DNA of 64,000 nucleotides, from positions 1 to 64,000 of the forward strand of contig NQMI01000150.1 in NCBI GenBank assembly GCA_002270565.1, written 5' to 3'. This document shows, piece by piece, positions 9,772 to 21,800 of the stretch. The notes under the pieces are model-generated. The model saw nothing but the letters and a program-made list of their open reading frames with translations. It made no database searches and had not been told where the DNA came from. This DNA comes from Stenocarpella maydis (lineage: Eukaryota; Ascomycota; Sordariomycetes; Diaporthales; Diaporthaceae). The position numbers were made by a program, and so were the translations under genes. The number at the start of each line of letters is the position of its first letter. Positions within the stretch are counted from its first letter, which is position 1.

Positions 9772-11098
9772 GGCGATCTAGTCGTCATATGGTCTTTCGT
9801 GATTCCTGAGGATGAAGCCGGCTTACCAGGATTTTCCATTGTTTTTATTTTTTATTTTTTATTTGCAACAATTACGGCGTCGCCCGTAGAGGTTTGTAGT
9901 GGTCCGACTCGGTGTTCGGTGTCGAGTTAGGGAAGGGAAGGGGGTGGAATAGGACAGGAGCCAACTCCAGCTGAATTGTACCGGGCAGGAGGACTGGTCT
10001 TCTCCTAAAGATGGTATAGCATGGCACCATCACATGGTAAAGAAAGCCCTCTCTCAGCTGGAGTGGACGACTATGCCCGTTGTACTGGGGGGCTCTCTGC
10101 TTTGACCAGTTGTGATGTCATGGCCCACCACAGCCCTCTCTCTCTCTCTCTCTGCTGTGGCTTGTGTCTCAGACTCTCAGGCCTCTTCAAGCATGTGAAA
10201 TTCCAGGGGGGGTTTCTGTCGCACGCAGCCAGCCGTCCTCGCGCCCATCACGGCTGCATCTGGGCCACTTTAGCAGTGGCCCGCTGTTGCTGTGCTTCTC
10301 CCCTGGTTCGAGTGGGACATTCTTTGCGAGCATCGACATTCAATGTTATTATCTTCTTCCCCGTATTACATACGCCCGACATCTCATCCGACCACCCGGG
10401 ACTACTCCCGCAGTGTGCACCGGTCATGCTTCCACTGCTCCATGTCGAGGACGGGCTTGGCCTTCGTATTAGATGCAGTTGAAAATCCATTCGCCCATCT
10501 TCATGCTCAAGGGTTTGCATCTCTTCTCAGGCCACTCTGCACTCTAGGCTGCGTAAACCGAGACATTTTCACGCCAGACTGTGTGTGCATAACACATGTT
10601 TCTTTCTAGTAGACAAAACATCATGACACGGTATTTCAAAGCGCGATAATACAACTAAAGGAACCGTGTCTGGCACCGCAAAGTTCAAGACTCAAATCGC
10701 TCCATATGCAGAGGGCAAGCATCAAGGCCAGTAAAACCCGCCTCGGGGAATGCCACCGTGGGCTCTCCCCCCCCCCCCGGGTCACAGACAACACGGCTCC
10801 TCGCTCCAATGCTCCCAACCTCTGAGATCAGCATTCTTGGCCTTGCCCCTCCCTCTCCCTCTCCTTCATGCTCGTGCTCGTGCTCGTGCTCGTACAAGTC
10901 CAGCACACCGCAAATCATGTTTGGTATCATTGGCCCAATCCTGTTTGTTTCGTAACCCAGTCCCAACCGCAGGTAAAAAAATAAAAAGAAAGTTGCAACA
11001 ATGCCATACCATCTCTTGCTTACCTATGCCGGTCCATATTCATAGATTATTAGTATACCCAGCATTTCCAATCCCACCCATGCTGCCGTTGATCTCTA
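9772..11098. other. Intergenic with microsatellites
   Basis: No convincing gene. There is a (CT)n tract near 10136-10161, a C-run near 10768-10778 and a short CTCGTG hexanucleotide tract near 10867-10890. The sequence is upstream of the NTF2-like gene and downstream of the membrane protein at 11099, both on the minus strand. Confidence 0.6.
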
Positions 11099-11992
11099 TT
11101 ACCGCCCGTGCCTGCTCGACCTCCTCACTTCCCTCAGCGGCGCATCGCCCCCGCCGAATCGGTCAGGGTCGACCTCACGAAACCCGCTCTCCCTCCTCGC
11201 GCTCGAGCTCCGCCTCCGGTGGCTCCTGGACTTGTGTCTCCTTGGCGGCGGGCTGTGCTCCTCGATCACGACAACCTCATCCTCCGTATCATCATGCGCC
11301 ACGAACCTCGGGGGTGGTGGTGTAGCCATCGGGGGCGGCGGAGGCCCGGGTACGGGGCCACTGGTTCTGCGCACCGTCTCCTCCACCACGACCCTCTCGG
11401 TCGGCGGCGGGTCGACAATGGGCCCCGTACGGCTAGTCCGGACCTCGACTGTCTCGCGGCGACGTGATGGAGATCCGTGATGGTGTTTCGAATGCCGCCG
11501 GCGCGACTTACGCGTGACAACACTGGCGGTTCCATACGAGCTTACTGTGTCTTGGCGGTTGCCAATGGACAAGCACGTGTATACAAGCCACAGGAGCAGC
11601 AGAAAGCCGGCCACGGAACCAAGTGTGATGCCGACAACCACGCCTGGGTCGGGCCCGTCATTTATGCCAGGATACGCGCCAGGGATGGTGGACGTGACGG
11701 TATCTCGTTGAGCAAGCAGTACGCGACTCGGCGCATCCAAGGTCGTCCTGACCGTCCGGGTCGGGAACCTGTGCAGGGAGTGGAAGCGCCCAGAGATTCC
11801 TGCGCCTGCATGGGATTGTACATGTCGCAGTCGAGGTTCGGATTCGCGCGGCGCAACGAAGTTGGCAAGAGCGGCCGGAAGGCGCGCCGATAATGACATG
11901 GGCGCCATCGCGGAGGGGAAGGCAACTCGATGACCGCGACTGGAGTTGATCCAGGATCGAGGCTGTATACACGCGGCGGCCGCAACGGTCAA
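11099..11992 (-). CDS. Uncharacterised single-pass membrane protein
   Basis: The open frame gives up to 297 aa. The well-supported part begins around RDTVTSTIPGAYPG, continues through one strong transmembrane helix (VVVGITLGSVAGFLLLLWLVYTCL) and ends in a long cytosolic-type tail rich in Arg, His, Ser and Pro with acidic patches (DTEDEVVVIEE). Sordariomycetes commonly carry proteins of this layout, but their function is not known to me. The first about 95 residues are low-complexity and less protein-like, so the true start may be an internal Met (for example near 11908) or a small upstream exon. Confidence 0.65.
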   Translation of the reverse strand: MTVAAAACIQPRSWINSSRGHRVAFPSAMAPMSLSARLPAALANFVAPRESEPRLRHVQSHAGAGISGRFHSLHRFPTRTVRTTLDAPSRVLLAQRDTVTSTIPGAYPGINDGPDPGVVVGITLGSVAGFLLLLWLVYTCLSIGNRQDTVSSYGTASVVTRKSRRRHSKHHHGSPSRRRETVEVRTSRTGPIVDPPPTERVVVEETVRRTSGPVPGPPPPPMATPPPPRFVAHDDTEDEVVVIEEHSPPPRRHKSRSHRRRSSSARRESGFREVDPDRFGGGDAPLREVRRSSRHGR

Positions 11993-13220
11993 AGTCCGAC
12001 GATGCTGGCTTGATCAAGACAGGGTGTTTGCTTAGTCGTTTCGCATTGCCTTGCAGTATTTGTGGTGCAGAACATGGACGGTTGGTTTGGCCTCGACAAT
12101 TCGCGCAGGGAGCCGCGGGGTTTGAGTTCTGGAATAACCGACGCTGATGCAGCCTACTTCTGAAGCTGAATAGTCTGCCTGTTCGAGGGGTGATGGGTAG
12201 CCGCTCTTGTTCCTGGATGCACTGACAACTCCACCGTGCCAATAGCCTCGACAAGTCGGGGCTGGACTTTGATCAAAGGTATGGTACCGTCAGGACACCG
12301 AAAGGAGCCCGGGGGATTTGTTGTGGTCGGATGGATGAATCTTATCCGGCTTATACAAGGAGTCGGCCCTTGGTCGTATGGCGCATCGAACGCGAGTCAG
12401 GAAAATGAGGGCTCGAGCTGTAAGTGTGAAGTGGATTGTGGATTGTGGATCGGAGAGAGGCTGAGAGAGGCGGTAGTCGCAGACGTAGTAGTGTAGGCGG
12501 GAAGGTGGTGCGCAGGTTACGGCCGAGGCTAATCGACAGAGACAAGAATAGAAGAGTGGAAGGAAGGAGCGGAACGACAGGAACCAAAATGCATACGCCG
12601 CCGCCTGCTTGGTTCGAAATGACGAGAAAACGTCAAAGCCAATGTTCAGTGGGCAGGGGTTTGGGAGGGGGGAGGAGCAGGGAAAAGTCGAGCGCAACTG
12701 AACTGGTCACCCCAGGATGCAACTCGGTACGGAGTATCAAGTATCAAGGTGTACCCGAGCGCGGGAGGTGTAGCACTGCCAAACAGAAGTACCCCTCGTT
12801 GTGAAACTGGACCTTGGGCCGGAGGTGGTGGGGTCAGGCAGGCAGGCAGGCAGGCCCGGACGAGTTGCTGCTCCAACCGCAAGCAATCAACATCCTCTAC
12901 CAACCACCTCTTTTACTAATACTCCGTATTAAGCAAATCCATGGCTCTTTTATTGGCACGCGACGTGCAGCCAGCCCACGCTTCACCACACTGGTCCATT
13001 GCAATCGTCCTCGTCTACGTCGCCGGCTCCCCCGGAACAATCCTAACAAGTTCTTCGTCACTCTTCCGAGGTCTCGAGATCTCGAGGTCTGCCTCGCGGC
13101 AACTGAGTGGTTTCTTTGGCTGCCGAGGCTGACGCGCAGACGCCCTGGACAAGCAACACCAACTGCCAACAACACCTAAAATGCATGTACATCTTCCTTC
13201 CAGTGCCAGAAAGTTGCCTT
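11993..13220. other. Intergenic, nothing recognised
   Basis: This is the upstream region of the membrane protein and the downstream region of TSC1. It contains a GGCA tetranucleotide run near 12836-12855 and two TACGGAGTA-type motifs (near 12729 and 12921). I see no gene. Confidence 0.55.
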
Positions 13221-16200
13221 CTACTTGACCAGTCTCCGGGCGGTACTCGGTACTTCTTGATTCCGTCCGAACTCATCAGCTGTCGAAAAAAGTGTCGCAT
13301 CGCCTATACTCTGAGGCCCGAGTTGACCTTGGAAGTCGACTCCCGACGATTGGCGGCATTTGCAGTTGTCTACGTCAAGGGGGCATAACATCTGTGACAT
13401 CGACGCCACTGATGCTGGTCTAAATGCACCAAAACGCTGGTCTTCATCTTTGTGCCTTGTATCTCGCGGTTCAGACGAACCCTCGAATCCCTCGAATCCC
13501 TGATGACTTCTTGTCCCGCTTGTCCTTTCGGCCAGTATTATGGACGCCACCTGAGGTGAAAGCACAGAGTCAGTAAGATGAACCTGAATACCCATTGCCG
13601 CGCCGGCCGGGGATAACTTGCCTCTGCCGTGAAATCTGTCACTGGGGCTCCTGTCCCCTCCGTGAAGCGTGTCCGTACTTCCAGACGGCGTTGAGGGCCG
13701 CTGCAGTACTGTTCCAAATGATGACCCTGTTATCGTGTCCAGAGGCGGTGTCACATTGTACTTTGCTCCCTCGACAAAGACTTCAGGGTCCGAGAATCCT
13801 CGTCCGCGCCGTGTCCTCCTTCGCACCGGGCTTGGTGGGTCCCCGCTCTGCACGATGGCTGACAACTCTGCATCTGACGAGTCTGAAGGGACGCCCATCT
13901 TTGGTGTGCTGGCAAAGGCTGGTGAACTCGAGCTGTTGGATGCCCTGTCGAGCAGCGACGACTGAAGGGCGGTGCATTTGTTCACCAGGAGATTATGTCT
14001 TCTCTGTAGGTCTGCCATCTTTGCCCGGCTTGCTGCCAGTGCACCCTCCAGGGCTTTGTTGCCGTCCTCTTCTCGCCTGGGCCGTCGGGCACCGTGCTTC
14101 AGCGCATCCTGAAGCTTGGCGTTGAGCTCGGTGATCTGGGATTCGTACAGCCTCCTCGCCTCAACCACTTCAGCCTCCCGCGCTTCAATCTTCATACTCA
14201 ACACCTCGGCTCGGCCGTTGGATTCCGCTGCTTCTGCAAGGCGCTCTTCTGTCTCCCTCTCTTTGGCCTGGTACGTTTGTTCCACCTCGATGAGCCGGCT
14301 CACCTCTGCTTTCAGCCGCGCGATTTCTTCCACGTGGTCGTTGATCGCCTGCAGGTTCTGCTTGGAATTCAGCTCTGTGGTCTCGTACTCACAGACCATC
14401 CTCGTCAGCTTCTCGCACTCCTCCGTCTTGGCCTCCAGCTCCCGTTTGAGAGCAGCCCCTTCGCTGCTCCATCTCTTTTGCTCCTCTTTCAAGACCTTCA
14501 GCTTTGCGGACAGGTCCGTCTCCCATTTCTTGGCTATGTTGCGCCGGTTCTCCGACTCCTTCTTTGCCCGCAGCTCGGAGCGTTTCGCCTCGTCGATCCT
14601 GTTGCGAAGGTTCCGGTTGATCATGATGAGATTCTGTGTTTCCGCCTCGGTGGCGGCTTCTTTCAATTGCCGCCTCCTCAGCTCACCAATGTGGATCATG
14701 TGCTGTTGCTTCATGTAGCGCTCAAAGCTGAGGTCATTGCTCAGGAGAAGAATCTTCTTGTATAGCCGCTGAAGTTCACTGTCACTGGCTGTTGATGAAG
14801 GAGCTGCGATACCAGGAGCCGCTGGTGCAGACACTTTGCTCGATGTTTTTTCGGGCATGGAATCCTGGTGACTCAAGGCGAGGGATGGTACGCTGTCGTT
14901 GGCCAGTGACTGGTGCAGACCGGTCTTGATAGCCTTGTTCGAAGTGATCATATCCTGCAAGTTGGTGTGCGAGGCTGATAAACCTAGCGACGGCGGCAAT
15001 GTAGGGCTGTCACCTGGCCCGTCGCGGGTGCGAGTCTGGAATGCCTCGTGGAGAGAAGGAGCGTGACTTGACTGAGAGGCACGCCGTATCGCCCCCAGCA
15101 CAGTTCTTGAATCCCCAGACGCTGACCCTACACCTGAGCTTCTCCATGTGCTCGCCAGATCCCGGGATGAGGTCCTTGCCAGAATGGCCTGGCCGGTCAG
15201 GAATGGCTGGTCGGCTCCGCCCCTAGTGTTGTCGTCCATCTCAGACAACCCGAGGTCTTGCGCAGGTCCGAGTTCGGCACCGGCTCCAAGCTCAGTGGCA
15301 AGGCATAGTGCAGTACATTCCGTGACCACCTCGGACGACTCGCTCTTGATCCATCTGCTGAAGTCGGTCTTCTCGGACTCCAAGGTCAAGTTGTAGAAGT
15401 TCGGATGGAGTATGTGGTACTGCCTAAACCTCTCCGACTTCTGTCTGATTTCTGAAGGCTGGACCTCAATGTCGTCGGCATTTGGCATATTTGCGTGGCG
15501 CAGATACCGCTGCGGTTTCCTGATATAATCCACGAAATTGAGGGGGTACAGCCCGTAAAGTATCGTGAAGTAACTCAAGAGGTTTGGAATTGAGATGCTG
15601 TCAGCATCAGGAGCGAAAACGCAGACCTCCCAGTCGGTAGGCAGGTGTTTTTCATCATCGCCTTCTATTTCTGGGTTATCAGCTGCCAAAGACCTCTCTC
15701 TATCCCAGAACAACAGGCGGGCGTAAATGTTGAATAGTTTTGGCAGGTAGGGCACCAGAGAGCTTGGCACGTTCGGTAAAAGCATAGTCAACGCCGTGAT
15801 AGCTAGCGTGACAACGGTGGTTGAGGTATCACTTTGGAGACTTCGCAGGAGGTTGTCGAAGAGCGGCGTCTCCAGGACAACGTGGAGATGAGGCGGTTCA
15901 CTCTGAACGAACTCGCAAAGAAGGGTCAAAGCCTGAGCACGATACTCTTTTTGAACGAAAAAGGAATTTAACGCCGTCAGGAGGCCCTGCAATATGTTAG
16001 TCAATGATGTTGGAATCTCCCACGCCCGCAACATCAGAAGCCCTTTCGGCGACCGACATACACGGGGAATGGTGCTCATGTTTTATACACAAGTTTCAAT
16101 GTCCCGTCATTTTGGTCCTGGGCCGCAAGGTGACGGTCCTGTGTCCCAGCGGGGCATACAGACGGTTACCAGAAAAGACACTGAGGGTTTGGGGGGGGTT

Positions 16201-16758
16201 GGAGAAGATTGAAATTGGCCTGTACGAACCTTGGGCCTTTTCTTGCCATAGCTGAGCAAGCCACTATGTATCAGGGTTGCTTTGAGAGCATCTGAGGAGT
16301 TCCCCTCGCCGGGTGACAGCTGGAAGCTCTGCATCCAGGTCTTCATGAGCTTAATCGCAATCTGATTCGCCCCATGGCCCTCTGCCGCCTCGACACCATT
16401 GTCATAGGTCAGCACAGCCAGAGTGTTCGCCCAGGCTTCTCTGGCTAGATTTTTGTCTTCTGCCATGTGGTCGAGGACGGGCTCCGTCATTTGGTCCCAC
16501 CATTGGACGAGATATGTGGGATCCCTGAGCGCAGGCAAAAGCCTGCGCAGGATGGCAAGCCATGGAGCATAGGAAGCTACATTCTCCTTGACCACCTTGT
16601 CCCATATGGACAGGAGGTCCTCCTGGAGGCGCTCAGAGGCCCCTTCCTCATGGTGCTTCTCGAGGTAGGCATCGATGACTTCAGTCAGCTCGTCCGGAAG
16701 AGGCAGGGCAGAGTGAGGTAAAAATGCACTGATGGCCTTGGTGAGATCCTTGGTGGAG
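13221..16758 (-). CDS. TSC1: Hamartin homologue, TSC1
   Basis: Two exons are clear: 16230-16758 and 13221-15986, separated by a 243-nt intron with in-phase splice sites. A short 5' exon carrying the start is not resolved; the first visible exon begins mid-codon after a CAG acceptor, and a GTGAGT donor sits at 16851. The N-terminal helical repeat region (YAPWLAILRRLLPALRDP, TLLCEFVQSEPPHLHVVLET, LTMLLPNVPSSLVPYLPKLF) and the segment LLSYFTILYGLYPLNFVDYI are characteristic hamartin motifs. Further on, LLLSNDLSFERYMKQQHM leads into an Ala/Glu/Lys-rich coiled coil of about 250 residues. TSC1 stabilises the TSC2 GAP that inactivates Rheb and so restrains TORC1 on lysosomal or vacuolar membranes. 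TSC2 is not in this window. Confidence 0.9.
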
Positions 16759-16858
16759 CTGCGAAATGGTCAGAGGCTTGCATGCGATAGTAGCGAGTCT
16801 AGAAGACGAGTTGTTCATTGTTAAGGTCCGGGCGTCCTGCCGAAAACTCACTGTGCTG

Positions 16859-18238
16859 CTGGGGGTGTGAGAAGGCTAAGATGAGGTGACCGGACCAAAA
16901 GTGATGCTATCCTAGACTGTAGACATTCTGCCAGCGCCCCAGGAGGATAGTGACGCTGTGGATTGCAACCTGAACATGTGTTTTCCGCCTGGAACTATGT
17001 GCTCCTCATGAGCTTTCCTTCGTTTGTACTATCTTAAGATGGTAGTCCGAGGAGGGAGGTTCCATGACGGACCTCCTCGCCTTGGTGCATTACATGCTGG
17101 AGGTTGGAGGAGAGCCCCTGCAAAATCCACTTGGCAATTGCGATAGAGAAAGATAGAGAGGGTCGGTTCGTGGTTGAGGATAATGGCACGAACCGACGGT
17201 AGGAGGCGGTAACGGGGGTGGAAACAGCAGAATATGAAGCAGGGGTTGCCTACGCGGAAGACATGTTTGCGGTGCCGTCAGAGTGACACGGTCATGCTCG
17301 TGCAGGCCGTCGACAACGAGGCAGGGCGAGCCTCGTCAAAGCGACCCGGATGTCGGGTGTCCGGACGCGTGAATGAGTTGACGAGTGGATCTAAGCGCGG
17401 TGCGCTGACGACACTTTGCGTGTCCAGGGGGCGTGTCGAGTGTCTCCAAAGATATCCACCCTGCGGTTATATGTCGACGAAGGGTTGTTTAAGCGCGCAA
17501 GAGAGGGCTGTTGGCTGCACTTTGGTTGTACTCTGGCTGTGGCCGATGGGTGGTGCGATAGAGTCTCGATCTGAGAAGTCAGACGACGTCGGGGCAAAGC
17601 AACCCAGGGAGATGGCCGGGCAGACCCACCAGACAGACCACTCACTGGCTGGCTGTCGGGCGGGCTGACTGTCCTGACGGGGCGGGACCTTTCAGTGCCA
17701 ACTGCCTGCACAACAAGCACTGATCGATGATCCTTGCTGGCGCAACTTTACCCCACACTCTAGAGGCCCCCACTCCCGCATTTACAGCTTGAGGCTGCCC
17801 CACTGGCGTCCAGAGGTAGGGTCACAGGCCATCGTACCACTAAGATGTCCTGCTTCAAGGCCCCTCCACCAGTCAGGCCATGCCTTCATGCCTTGGTCCA
17901 GCTGCAGGTTTTGGCCCAAGAGGCCCTTTTCCTTATAAGAGGGAGAGCAGGTCACGTTCAGAAGGAGGGGTCGCACACGAAAACGGACACCTCATCCAAG
18001 CTCACTCACGAACTAATTCACCGCACTCTTGTTCTTCTCTGTGACCTCTCGTGCTCTTGAATTGAACTTGACCTGCCCTCCAAAGCTCAACCACAGCCAC
18101 AAACGCAGATCCATCCCAGCTACATCGCTGTCAACATACCAATTGACCCCATTGAGATCATCCACGGATCATCTCTTGCCGCTCAATCGTATTGCCCAGA
18201 CAACGTAAACCACGTCCATACCACCCAAGTTGCCCAAG
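16859..18238. other. Divergent intergenic, no gene recognised
   Basis: About 1.4 kb separates the 5' region of TSC1 (minus) from the DJ-1-like gene (plus). It should hold the missing first exon of TSC1 near its left edge and both promoters. The open frames present have no protein-like composition. Confidence 0.5.
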
Positions 18239-19343
18239 ATGGCCTCCAAGACGAGTGCAGTGGCCGACAACGAGCCAGTCGATGTGCTCTTCGCCCTGCA
18301 CGACAAGTTCGATTTCCTCGACTTTGCTGGCCCCCTCGAGGTCCTCACCTCTGCCCTTCACGACATCAACGACCCTTGTAAGCACCCAGCCCCGCCCCAG
18401 AAACCCCCCTCCTCACGTGTCTGCCCTCTGGACGGCCCGCCCGCTGAACTGTTGCCTCCCTCTCCAGCCACCAAAGCCTTTGACATCACCATCGCTTCGG
18501 ATGAGCCCAAGACGCTCTCTGCGGCCGGTGTCATGGTCGGCTCCCAGATTTCATTCAAGGAGGCCCATGAGCGCCTGGAGGATTTCGACATTGTCATCAT
18601 CCTCGGCGGCAACGCTGAGCCCATCATCAAGGCCAAGGCCGAGCCTCTAGGCATCATCACCGCATACAGCGAGCTCCAGAAGAACAGCCCCGATCGGGAG
18701 TAAGCAAAACACCCCTCTGGAATATCTCCTTCATCCCAAAAGCAACTGGCTGACCTCGTTGTCCTTTTTCCTCTGCAGGCGTACTCTCTTCTCCGTCTGC
18801 ACCGGTTCCCTCATGCTCGCCCAGCAGGGAATCCTCGCCGGGCTCTCCGCCACTACCCACCCCGATTACATTGTCAAATTCGAGAACATTTGCAGCATGG
18901 CTGTCCAGAGAGATCTTGGCGAGCGCACCGACGTCGTAGAGGACACACGATACGTCGTCAACAACCTGCGCTTCGAGCTCGGTGACGAGGACGAGAACCC
19001 CTACGTCCGGAGCACCAGGCCCGACGGCCGAAGGCCATCCAATGCTCGGTATTTATATCCACACTGGATCATCTACTCCTAGTTCAAATGCTAACCCGGC
19101 CCGTTCAGCAAGGGAAGCATGTCCTTCAAGAGCTCCAACACCCGCCGTGAGTCCATCACCCGCCGCGCCGCCAGTCGCCTCGGCGGTCTGCGTGTGATCA
19201 CGGCGGGTGGAGTCAGCTCTGGCATTGATGCAGCCTTGTATGTTGTCAGCGTGATGGTCTCTGAGGAGTCCGCCAACGAGGTTGCTCGGAAGCTCTGCTG
19301 GACCTGGACCAAGGGCACTGTGGTCGATGGACTTGATGTCTAG
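18239..19343 (+). CDS. DJ-1/PfpI-family (class I GATase-like) protein
   Basis: Four exons (18239-18377, 18468-18699, 18779-19048, 19109-19343), 291 aa, all junctions in phase. Family features in order: DVLFALHDKFDFLDFAGPLEVL (strand-turn-helix at the N-terminus), FDIVIILGGNA, the nucleophile elbow FSVCTGSLMLAQQGIL with the candidate catalytic Cys, and ITAGGVSSGIDAALYVVSVM near the C-terminus. Members include isonitrile hydratases, glyoxalase-III-like enzymes and chaperones; the sequence does not settle which activity applies. The AGGVSSGIDAAL segment is typical of the branch that includes isonitrile hydratase and the GATase domains of AraC-type regulators. There is no signal peptide, so it is likely cytosolic. 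An acidic, charged insert (ELGDEDENPYVRSTRPDG) lies between the elbow and the last domain. Confidence 0.9.
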
Positions 19344-19806
19344 ATGCAAGCCTGACATGCTTGCCGCCACGCCATTCGTGGCACTGTTGAGGCGAAAGAC
19401 GCACTGGAGCCAAACCGCAGGCCTCACAGTGAGGAGGGTGGTCTTTCTGCCGTATATGTTGCCCTGTACCTAGGATAGGATCAGCTGTAGTGTCTCCTTT
19501 CAGGCAACCCTGAAACCCAAAAAAGTAAAATGTTCATGACAGGAGCGGCCCCATTTGTGCCAAGTTTGAAGTTGGATGGATTAATCCTGTATGGTGTAAG
19601 TGCCCGGCTGCAGCCGCAAGTCCCACTTCTCCTACCTCGGGGCCGACTGCGGCGACATCATCAGGAGCGCCCAGGAGGCCCGTGCACCGGCCAAAAAGTC
19701 TGGAGAGGGTTGACCTCGCTCGGCTCGACATGGGCTCGAGCGATTTGCCCGTCGCGACCTGCGGTTGACCAGCGAACTTGCGACCCACAACCTCCATCAC
19801 TCTGAG
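19344..19806. other. Intergenic, nothing recognised
   Basis: Spacer between the DJ-1-like gene and the mitochondrial ribosomal gene, both on the plus strand. No conserved frame is seen. Confidence 0.5.
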
Positions 19807-20613
19807 ATGACTTCGATAGCAGCTGTGGGGACGGCCGAAGGCCTCGCGCGGGCGGCGCCCTTCCGTCTCGGCCAGAAAGCAGTCTACCTGTAAGTGTGAA
19901 AGCTATACTGCGCTGCACGCGCCCCTTGCGACGGGATCGCGACGGCCTCCAGGGCACACCTTCCAATTGCACCACTTCCCGCCCTCGATTGGACCTGCAA
20001 CCAGGCTGACGTATTGGGGGCCGTGCCCCCAACCGCCTGCAGACCGAACCATGTCGTGGCCTTCGTCCGCCCCAAGGAAGGCCAACCGCCGACGATGGCG
20101 ACCTTTAACGTGCCCCTGACCTTCAATAAGCTCGACTTCCGGGACTACCTGTGGAGCGTTTACGGCGTCGAGGTGCGGTCGGTGCGGTCTTTTGTCAACC
20201 AGATGCGGCCCCGCCAGCGGCGGTACAGCAACACGCCGGGCGGCAGGTGGTACCGCCCCCGGAGCCAGAAGATGATGATCGCGGAGCTGGCGAGGCCCTT
20301 CGTCTGGCCCGAGAAGCCCGAGGACCTGTCCCCCTGGGACAAGCTCATGCACGACGCCATCGAGTCCGGGCACAAGAAACAGCGCCAGGAGCAGTGGGCC
20401 CGCAGCAGGGGCATGCCGGCCCTCAGGGACGAGACGGCGGTCAGCCCGGACAGGAGGAAGCTGAGGCTCGAGGCCGAGAGGTTGCTCGCCGGCAAGGGGG
20501 AGTGGAAGCCTGGCCAGCCGCTGGGGCCGTCTTGGGTCGAGGTTGACGAGGCTGAGAGCGCCGGGCCGGTGGGGACGACGGCGCCCGCGGCGGGTGGGGG
20601 TGCCACACCTTGA
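19807..20613 (+). CDS. Mitochondrial large-subunit ribosomal protein uL23m
   Basis: Two exons (19807-19889 and 20043-20613) joined across a 153-nt intron, 217 aa. The first exon gives a short Ala/Arg-rich start ending FRLGQKAVYL. The second reads PNHVVAFVRP, FNVPLTFNKLDFRDYLWSVY and VRSVRSFVNQMRPRQ, the uL23 fold (strand-helix-strand), then a fungal mitochondrial extension rich in Arg, Lys and Glu. uL23m sits near the exit tunnel of the mitoribosome. The basic, acid-poor N-terminus is consistent with mitochondrial import. The start was chosen because the short exon splices in frame directly onto the conserved LPNHVVAFVR segment. Confidence 0.88.
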
Positions 20614-20741
20614 TTGGAATGCGACGCAGGGACGAGAGAGGAAGGGGGCGGCGCTACACACACGTGTATGATATGGGCATCATGGCCTAAATGGTCATCA
20701 CATCATGTGGTGGCGGACACGGTTGATGGCAATATGAGAAG

Positions 20742-21800
20742 CTACGGCTTTACCCAGTGCTCTGGCTGCTGGAACTTGAGGACCTCATCCCCCCAGCTCC
20801 ACCAGCCTGCCGTGAGGTTTCTGGCGAATATCTCGAGCCCCTTGTATCCAGGAGGCAGGATGTCTTCAAAGACAGGTCGCAAATTAGGCTTGCGCGAGTG
20901 GATATCCGGCACCGAGACAATTACTCTGCCCGGCCTTGGTAGTCTCGGCCCCTCAGCCCCTCGCTTCTTCGCGATCAGGAGTCGCTCCCACGGCTTCCTC
21001 CACGAAGAGGTCACGCCCACCATCGGCTCGCCATATGTCGTGACCTTGAGCCATGTCCAATCGCTCACAGGCTCCAGGCCCCATCCGGCAAACAGGCCCG
21101 TAGGAGATTGCATAAGCTCCAGCACGCTTGGTTTGTTGGTGATCCAGACGGCGACAAGGCCCCCGGGCGCCAGGTGAGACGCAATGGGTATCAGTGACAG
21201 AGTGCTGCGGATCTCCTCCAGACTGTTGGCTGTGCGGTAGCTGCCGCTCTTGCGGCGCACTGAGCGGTTCGGCCAAGGAGGGTCCATGACTATGAGGTCG
21301 AATACAGGGGCTTCTTTCAAGAATCGAGGCCTTTCCGAGGAGATTGTCCCCTGGAGATGGACTGATTCTTCAGCAATCAGTGGGTCATTTCTGTTGTCTT
21401 CCCCACCATTTTGCTGGGTGTCTATGTCCTCAGCTTTCCTCTTTTTGCTGCCTGCTTCAAGCCCACCCGCCTTCTTCTCCTCGATAGCATGAACCCGCGG
21501 TAAACACCAGGGCCCCGAGTACGAGCCGCGCAGGATCTGGAGAGCCTCGTCAGCCGCTGCAGCGGCAACCAGATTCGCCAGGGCAGCCCCGATGTCCGGG
21601 TCGGGGGAGTCTTGCTTGGGTTCCGGGGTCTTGAACGGCTCCTGAAGCGGTTTTGATGAGATGAGCCTCCGTCTGCTGCCTCTATTAGATGCCCACGCAG
21701 GGTTGAGAAATTGAGCGTCCTCAATGGACTTGGGTCCGTCGATGAGTATGACGCTGCGACTTTCGTTGTGGTACAGGATGCTCTGCGACATGGTCGCCAT
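20742..21800 (-). CDS. MT-A70 family adenine N6-methyltransferase, METTL4-like
   Basis: Intronless, 352 aa. A poorly conserved N-terminal half contains a basic segment (GSKKRKAED, about 117-125). The catalytic MT-A70 domain follows, with FDLIVMDPPWPNRSVRR holding the DPPW motif at 173-176 and the SAM-binding surroundings LAPGGLVAVWITNK, WTWLKVTTYGEP and PDIHSRKPNLRPVFEDILP. The order and spacing match the METTL4 branch rather than METTL3/14 (Ime4). METTL4-type enzymes have been reported to methylate adenine in U2 snRNA and, more debatably, DNA. Which substrate applies here is unknown. The gene is convergent with uL23m, with only about 130 bp between stops, and divergent from the carrier at 22421. 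Confidence 0.9.
   Translation of the reverse strand: MATMSQSILYHNESRSVILIDGPKSIEDAQFLNPAWASNRGSRRRLISSKPLQEPFKTPEPKQDSPDPDIGAALANLVAAAAADEALQILRGSYSGPWCLPRVHAIEEKKAGGLEAGSKKRKAEDIDTQQNGGEDNRNDPLIAEESVHLQGTISSERPRFLKEAPVFDLIVMDPPWPNRSVRRKSGSYRTANSLEEIRSTLSLIPIASHLAPGGLVAVWITNKPSVLELMQSPTGLFAGWGLEPVSDWTWLKVTTYGEPMVGVTSSWRKPWERLLIAKKRGAEGPRLPRPGRVIVSVPDIHSRKPNLRPVFEDILPPGYKGLEIFARNLTAGWWSWGDEVLKFQQPEHWVKP

Noticed and set aside
17234..17668. 144-codon frame upstream of the DJ-1-like gene
   Set aside because: No motif or biased composition, and no splice-supported extension. Consistent with chance in intergenic DNA.
20160..20663. Frames opposite uL23m
   Set aside because: Antisense shadows of the mitochondrial ribosomal protein exon.
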